Shown here: positions 61,572 to 64,000 of the stretch, in pieces
Numbering within the stretch: the first letter of the stretch is position 1
Layout of the letters: the number at the start of each line of letters is the position of its first letter
DNA from: Candidatus Paceibacterota bacterium
Lineage (GTDB): Bacteria; Verrucomicrobiota; Verrucomicrobiia; Limisphaerales; UBA8199
NCBI GenBank assembly: GCA_035452965.1
Contig: DAOTCE010000014.1
Location: forward strand, 1 to 64,000
Length of the DNA stretch: 64,000 nt
Direction: 5' to 3'
Position numbers and translations under genes: made by a program
Notes under the pieces: model-generated
Database searches by the model: none
Told to the model about the DNA's origin: nothing
Seen by the model: the letters and a program-made list of their open reading frames with translations, nothing else

Positions 61572-64000
61572 CGAAGGCACCAGCTTCACCATAAAGCCGG
61601 CCCAGGAACACCCGGCGTTCCCGGGCGAGCACCACGTGATGGTGCTGCTCGTGGATGACCAGGCCCTGGTTTGCGAAGCCGTTCGCCGCGCCCTGGCGAA
61701 CGAGTTCGATATTGATTTCCATTACTGCGCAGATCCTCGCGAAGCAATTGCGGTCGCTAACCAGATCAAGCCCAGCGTTATTCTTCAGGACCTTGTGATG
61801 CCCGGCGTGGATGGCCTCACCCTGGTCAAGCAATTCCGCGCCAACCCGGCCACACAGAATACCCCAATCATTGTTCTCTCGACGAATGAGAACCCGCACG
61901 TCAAAGGCAACGCCTTTGCCCTCGGCGCCAACGATTACCTGGTCAAGCTCCCGGACAAGCTTGAATTGGCCGCCCGCATCCGCCATCACGCCAAGGCCCA
62001 CCTCAACCTGGTCCAGCGCGACGCCGCCTATCGCGCGCTTCGTGAAAGCCAGCAGCAGCTCATCGAAAGCAACGCCGCGCTCATCTCCCTCAACCAGAAA
62101 CTCGAGGAAGCCACCATGGCCAAGTCCCAGTTCCTGGCCAACATGAGCCATGAAATCCGCACCCCAATGAACGGCGTGATCGGCATGACCGGCCTGCTCC
62201 TGGACACCGAGCTGACCGACGAACAACGCGACTATGTCGAGGCCACCCGCAGCAGCGCCGAGGCTCTGCTGACTATCATCAACGACATTCTCGACTTCTC
62301 CAAGATCGAGTCCGGCAAGCTCGAGTTGGAGCATCATCCCTTCGACCTTTATACCTGCCTCGAGGAGGCACTGGATTTGCTCGCGCCCAAAGCGGCTGAG
62401 AAGAACCTTGATCTGGCCTACCTGGTGGATGACGCCATTCCCAAGATCCTGGTCAGCGACGTCACCCGGCTGCGGCAGATCCTCGTCAATCTCATCGGCA
62501 ACGCCGTCAAGTTCACTCCCCAGGGAGAAGTCGTCATTGAAGTCACCCCTGCCGACCACACCGTGCGAACCATCCCCGCGGGCCAGGAGCATGACACGGA
62601 GTTTCTCCGGCACCCGGAGCAGTGGCTGCTCCACTTCACCGTACGCGACACTGGCATCGGCATTGCACTGGACAAACAGGGTCGTCTTTTCAAGTCCTTC
62701 CAGCAGGTGGATGCCTCCACCACGCGCCATTACGGCGGCACCGGCCTGGGGCTGGCCATTTGCAAACGCCTGTCGGAGCTCATGGGAGGGAGGATCTGGG
62801 TCGAGAGCGAGGCCGGCAAAGGCGCCGGCTTCCACTTCACGATCTCGGCCAGGGCAGCCGCCGCTACTGCTCCGCCTGCCTGGCGAAACCCGCAGCCCCA
62901 ACTCATCGGGAAGCGCCTGCTGGTTATCGAAGACAATCCCACCAACCGGCGCATCATCGTGGAACGCGGCCAGCAATGGGGCATGACGGTGGAAACTGCC
63001 GCCAATCGCCGCGACGCCTTGTCACTGCTCGGCAAAGGGGACCTGTTTGACGCGGTCATCCTCGACCTGGAACTGCCAGAGAATAGCGGATTGTCTCTGG
63101 CCGAGCAAATCCGGAAGCAACCCGCCGGGCGCTACGTGCCCCTGCTTATGCTTTCCTCAATGCGCTCAGGCGGCGAAGAGGCGCGCCCGCTGCCGGGTGG
63201 GATTGCGGTCGCCATCCACAAGCCCATCCGCCCGGGCCAGTTGCTCGACGCGCTCTGCCGCGCCTTGAGCGTTCAAGTCCAGCGCGAGAAGAAGCTGCCG
63301 GCCAAACCCGCGCTCGATCACGACCTTGCTCAACGCATGCCCCTGCGGGTGCTCCTGGCCGACGACAATCCCATCAATCTGAAAGTTGGCATCAGCGTCC
63401 TGAGTAAGCTGGGATACCACGCCGACACTGCCAGTAACGGCCTCGAAGTCCTCAGATCTCTCGAACAGAATGCTTACGACCTGCTCTTCCTGGACGTGCA
63501 GATGCCGGAGATGGACGGCCTGGAAACCGCCCGCCAGATTTGCCGGCGCTGGCCGGCCGATAAACGCCCCCGCATCATTGCCATGACCGGCAACGCGCTG
63601 GTTGGGGACCGCGAACGATGTCTGCAGGCGGGCATGGATGATTACATTACCAAGCCCGTGCGGGTCAATGAACTGCAGGCGGCGCTGGAACGCTGGGGTC
63701 CCACCAAAGCCAGAAAGTCCGAGACGGCATTCCTGTCCCGCATCAAATCCATCCCGGCGGATGCCCTGCTCGACCAGGCCATAGTTGCCGATTTGCGCAA
63801 CGTGCCTGCCTCCAACGGCATGAGTATGCTCCAGGAACTCATTGACGTTTTCCTTGAGACGGCCCCCCCGCGCATTGCCCAAATTGGCCAGTCCATTAAC
63901 GATGGACCAATGCTCGCCTTCCATGCGCACGCGCTGAAGGGCATGAGCCTCGAGCTGGGCACCAAACGCATCATTGAGCTATCCCAGAAGCTCGAGGACT
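61564..64000 (+). CDS. Multi-domain hybrid histidine kinase with WspR-like receiver: REC-HisKA-HATPase-REC-REC-HPt (3' end outside window)
   Basis: I translated 812 codons; the frame is open at the window edge. Residues 24-145 form a receiver (acidic pair 31-32, Asp76 in VILQDLVMPG, Ser106, Lys128). Together with the helical linker QRDAAYRALRESQQQLIESN, it matches my memory of WspR very closely. In WspR a GGDEF domain would follow. Here a HisKA domain follows (H-box FLANMSHEIRTPMNG, His196), then HATPase (NLIGNAVKFTP, RDTGIGIALD, YGGTGLGLAICKRL). A second receiver stands near 448-565 (LLVIEDNPTNRRI, VILDLELPENSG, AIHKPIR) and a third near 590-710 (VLLADDNPINLKV, LLFLDVQMPEMDG, YITKPV). Last is an HPt domain from about 735 (AFHAHALKGMSLELG). 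All phosphotransfer residues seem intact. No DNA-binding or GGDEF domain is visible; one beyond the edge cannot be excluded. Confidence 0.93.
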   Translation, partial: MADEGTSFTIKPAQEHPAFPGEHHVMVLLVDDQALVCEAVRRALANEFDIDFHYCADPREAIAVANQIKPSVILQDLVMPGVDGLTLVKQFRANPATQNTPIIVLSTNENPHVKGNAFALGANDYLVKLPDKLELAARIRHHAKAHLNLVQRDAAYRALRESQQQLIESNAALISLNQKLEEATMAKSQFLANMSHEIRTPMNGVIGMTGLLLDTELTDEQRDYVEATRSSAEALLTIINDILDFSKIESGKLELEHHPFDLYTCLEEALDLLAPKAAEKNLDLAYLVDDAIPKILVSDVTRLRQILVNLIGNAVKFTPQGEVVIEVTPADHTVRTIPAGQEHDTEFLRHPEQWLLHFTVRDTGIGIALDKQGRLFKSFQQVDASTTRHYGGTGLGLAICKRLSELMGGRIWVESEAGKGAGFHFTISARAAAATAPPAWRNPQPQLIGKRLLVIEDNPTNRRIIVERGQQWGMTVETAANRRDALSLLGKGDLFDAVILDLELPENSGLSLAEQIRKQPAGRYVPLLMLSSMRSGGEEARPLPGGIAVAIHKPIRPGQLLDALCRALSVQVQREKKLPAKPALDHDLAQRMPLRVLLADDNPINLKVGISVLSKLGYHADTASNGLEVLRSLEQNAYDLLFLDVQMPEMDGLETARQICRRWPADKRPRIIAMTGNALVGDRERCLQAGMDDYITKPVRVNELQAALERWGPTKARKSETAFLSRIKSIPADALLDQAIVADLRNVPASNGMSMLQELIDVFLETAPPRIAQIGQSINDGPMLAFHAHALKGMSLELGTKRIIELSQKLED

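Overview
This window is GC-rich bacterial chromosome, most likely from a Verrucomicrobiota bacterium of the Limisphaerales/Pedosphaera type. That placement is inferred from gene content, not computed. The clues are a PEP-CTERM protein, ECF sigma factors beside giant Ser/Thr kinases with a zinc ribbon, secreted DUF4091, DUF4838 and GH78 enzymes, NADH-style sugar catabolism genes with an SSS transporter, and many hairpin-type intergenic repeats. No tRNA, rRNA, CRISPR array, transposase or phage gene was recognised.

Layout. 1-3.3 kb: a GNAT/class V aminotransferase fusion (cut by the window edge), plsY and a WbpP-like UDP-HexNAc 4-epimerase. 3.5-5.7 kb: a GNAT gene, then an AraC regulator, DoxX-like protein and DUF4287 protein. 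6-7 kb: a PEP-CTERM protein with a clear terminator. 7-7.8 kb: a repeat-filled gap. 7.8-18.5 kb (minus strand): response regulator, 60-aa protein, PilB/GspE ATPase, VanY-type peptidase, anchored hypothetical protein, ECF sigma factor and a 1659-aa kinase. 19.1-25.5 kb: a second, paralogous sigma-kinase cassette with an 1823-aa kinase. 25.6-31.0 kb: the housekeeping operon nusA-infB-rbfA-nrnA. 31.7-50.1 kb: a long carbohydrate locus on the minus strand (SSS transporter, AraA-like isomerase, FGGY kinase, amidohydrolase, Gfo/Idh/MocA oxidoreductase, class III aminotransferase, UROD-like protein, DUF4838, GH78 and DUF4091 proteins). 50.2-54.1 kb: system II cytochrome c biogenesis (lipoprotein, ResB, CcsA). 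54.35-64 kb (plus strand): a complete Wsp-type chemosensory operon.

How the genes work together. The carbohydrate locus reads as secretion of glycosidases acting on a rhamnose-containing glycan, sodium-coupled uptake, isomerisation, phosphorylation and oxidation of the released sugar. The sigma-kinase cassettes look like two copies of one signalling unit whose kinases share modules of unknown function. The Wsp operon has wspA-B-C-D-E-F in canonical order. In the place of wspR stands a gene that keeps a WspR-like N-terminal receiver and helical linker but continues into HisKA-HATPase-REC-REC-HPt instead of a GGDEF domain. This suggests a Wsp pathway rewired from direct c-di-GMP synthesis to a phosphorelay, and it is the most interesting item here. 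A second theme is repeats: several palindromic families sit between genes, and two members lie in frame inside coding regions (a giant kinase and CcsA).
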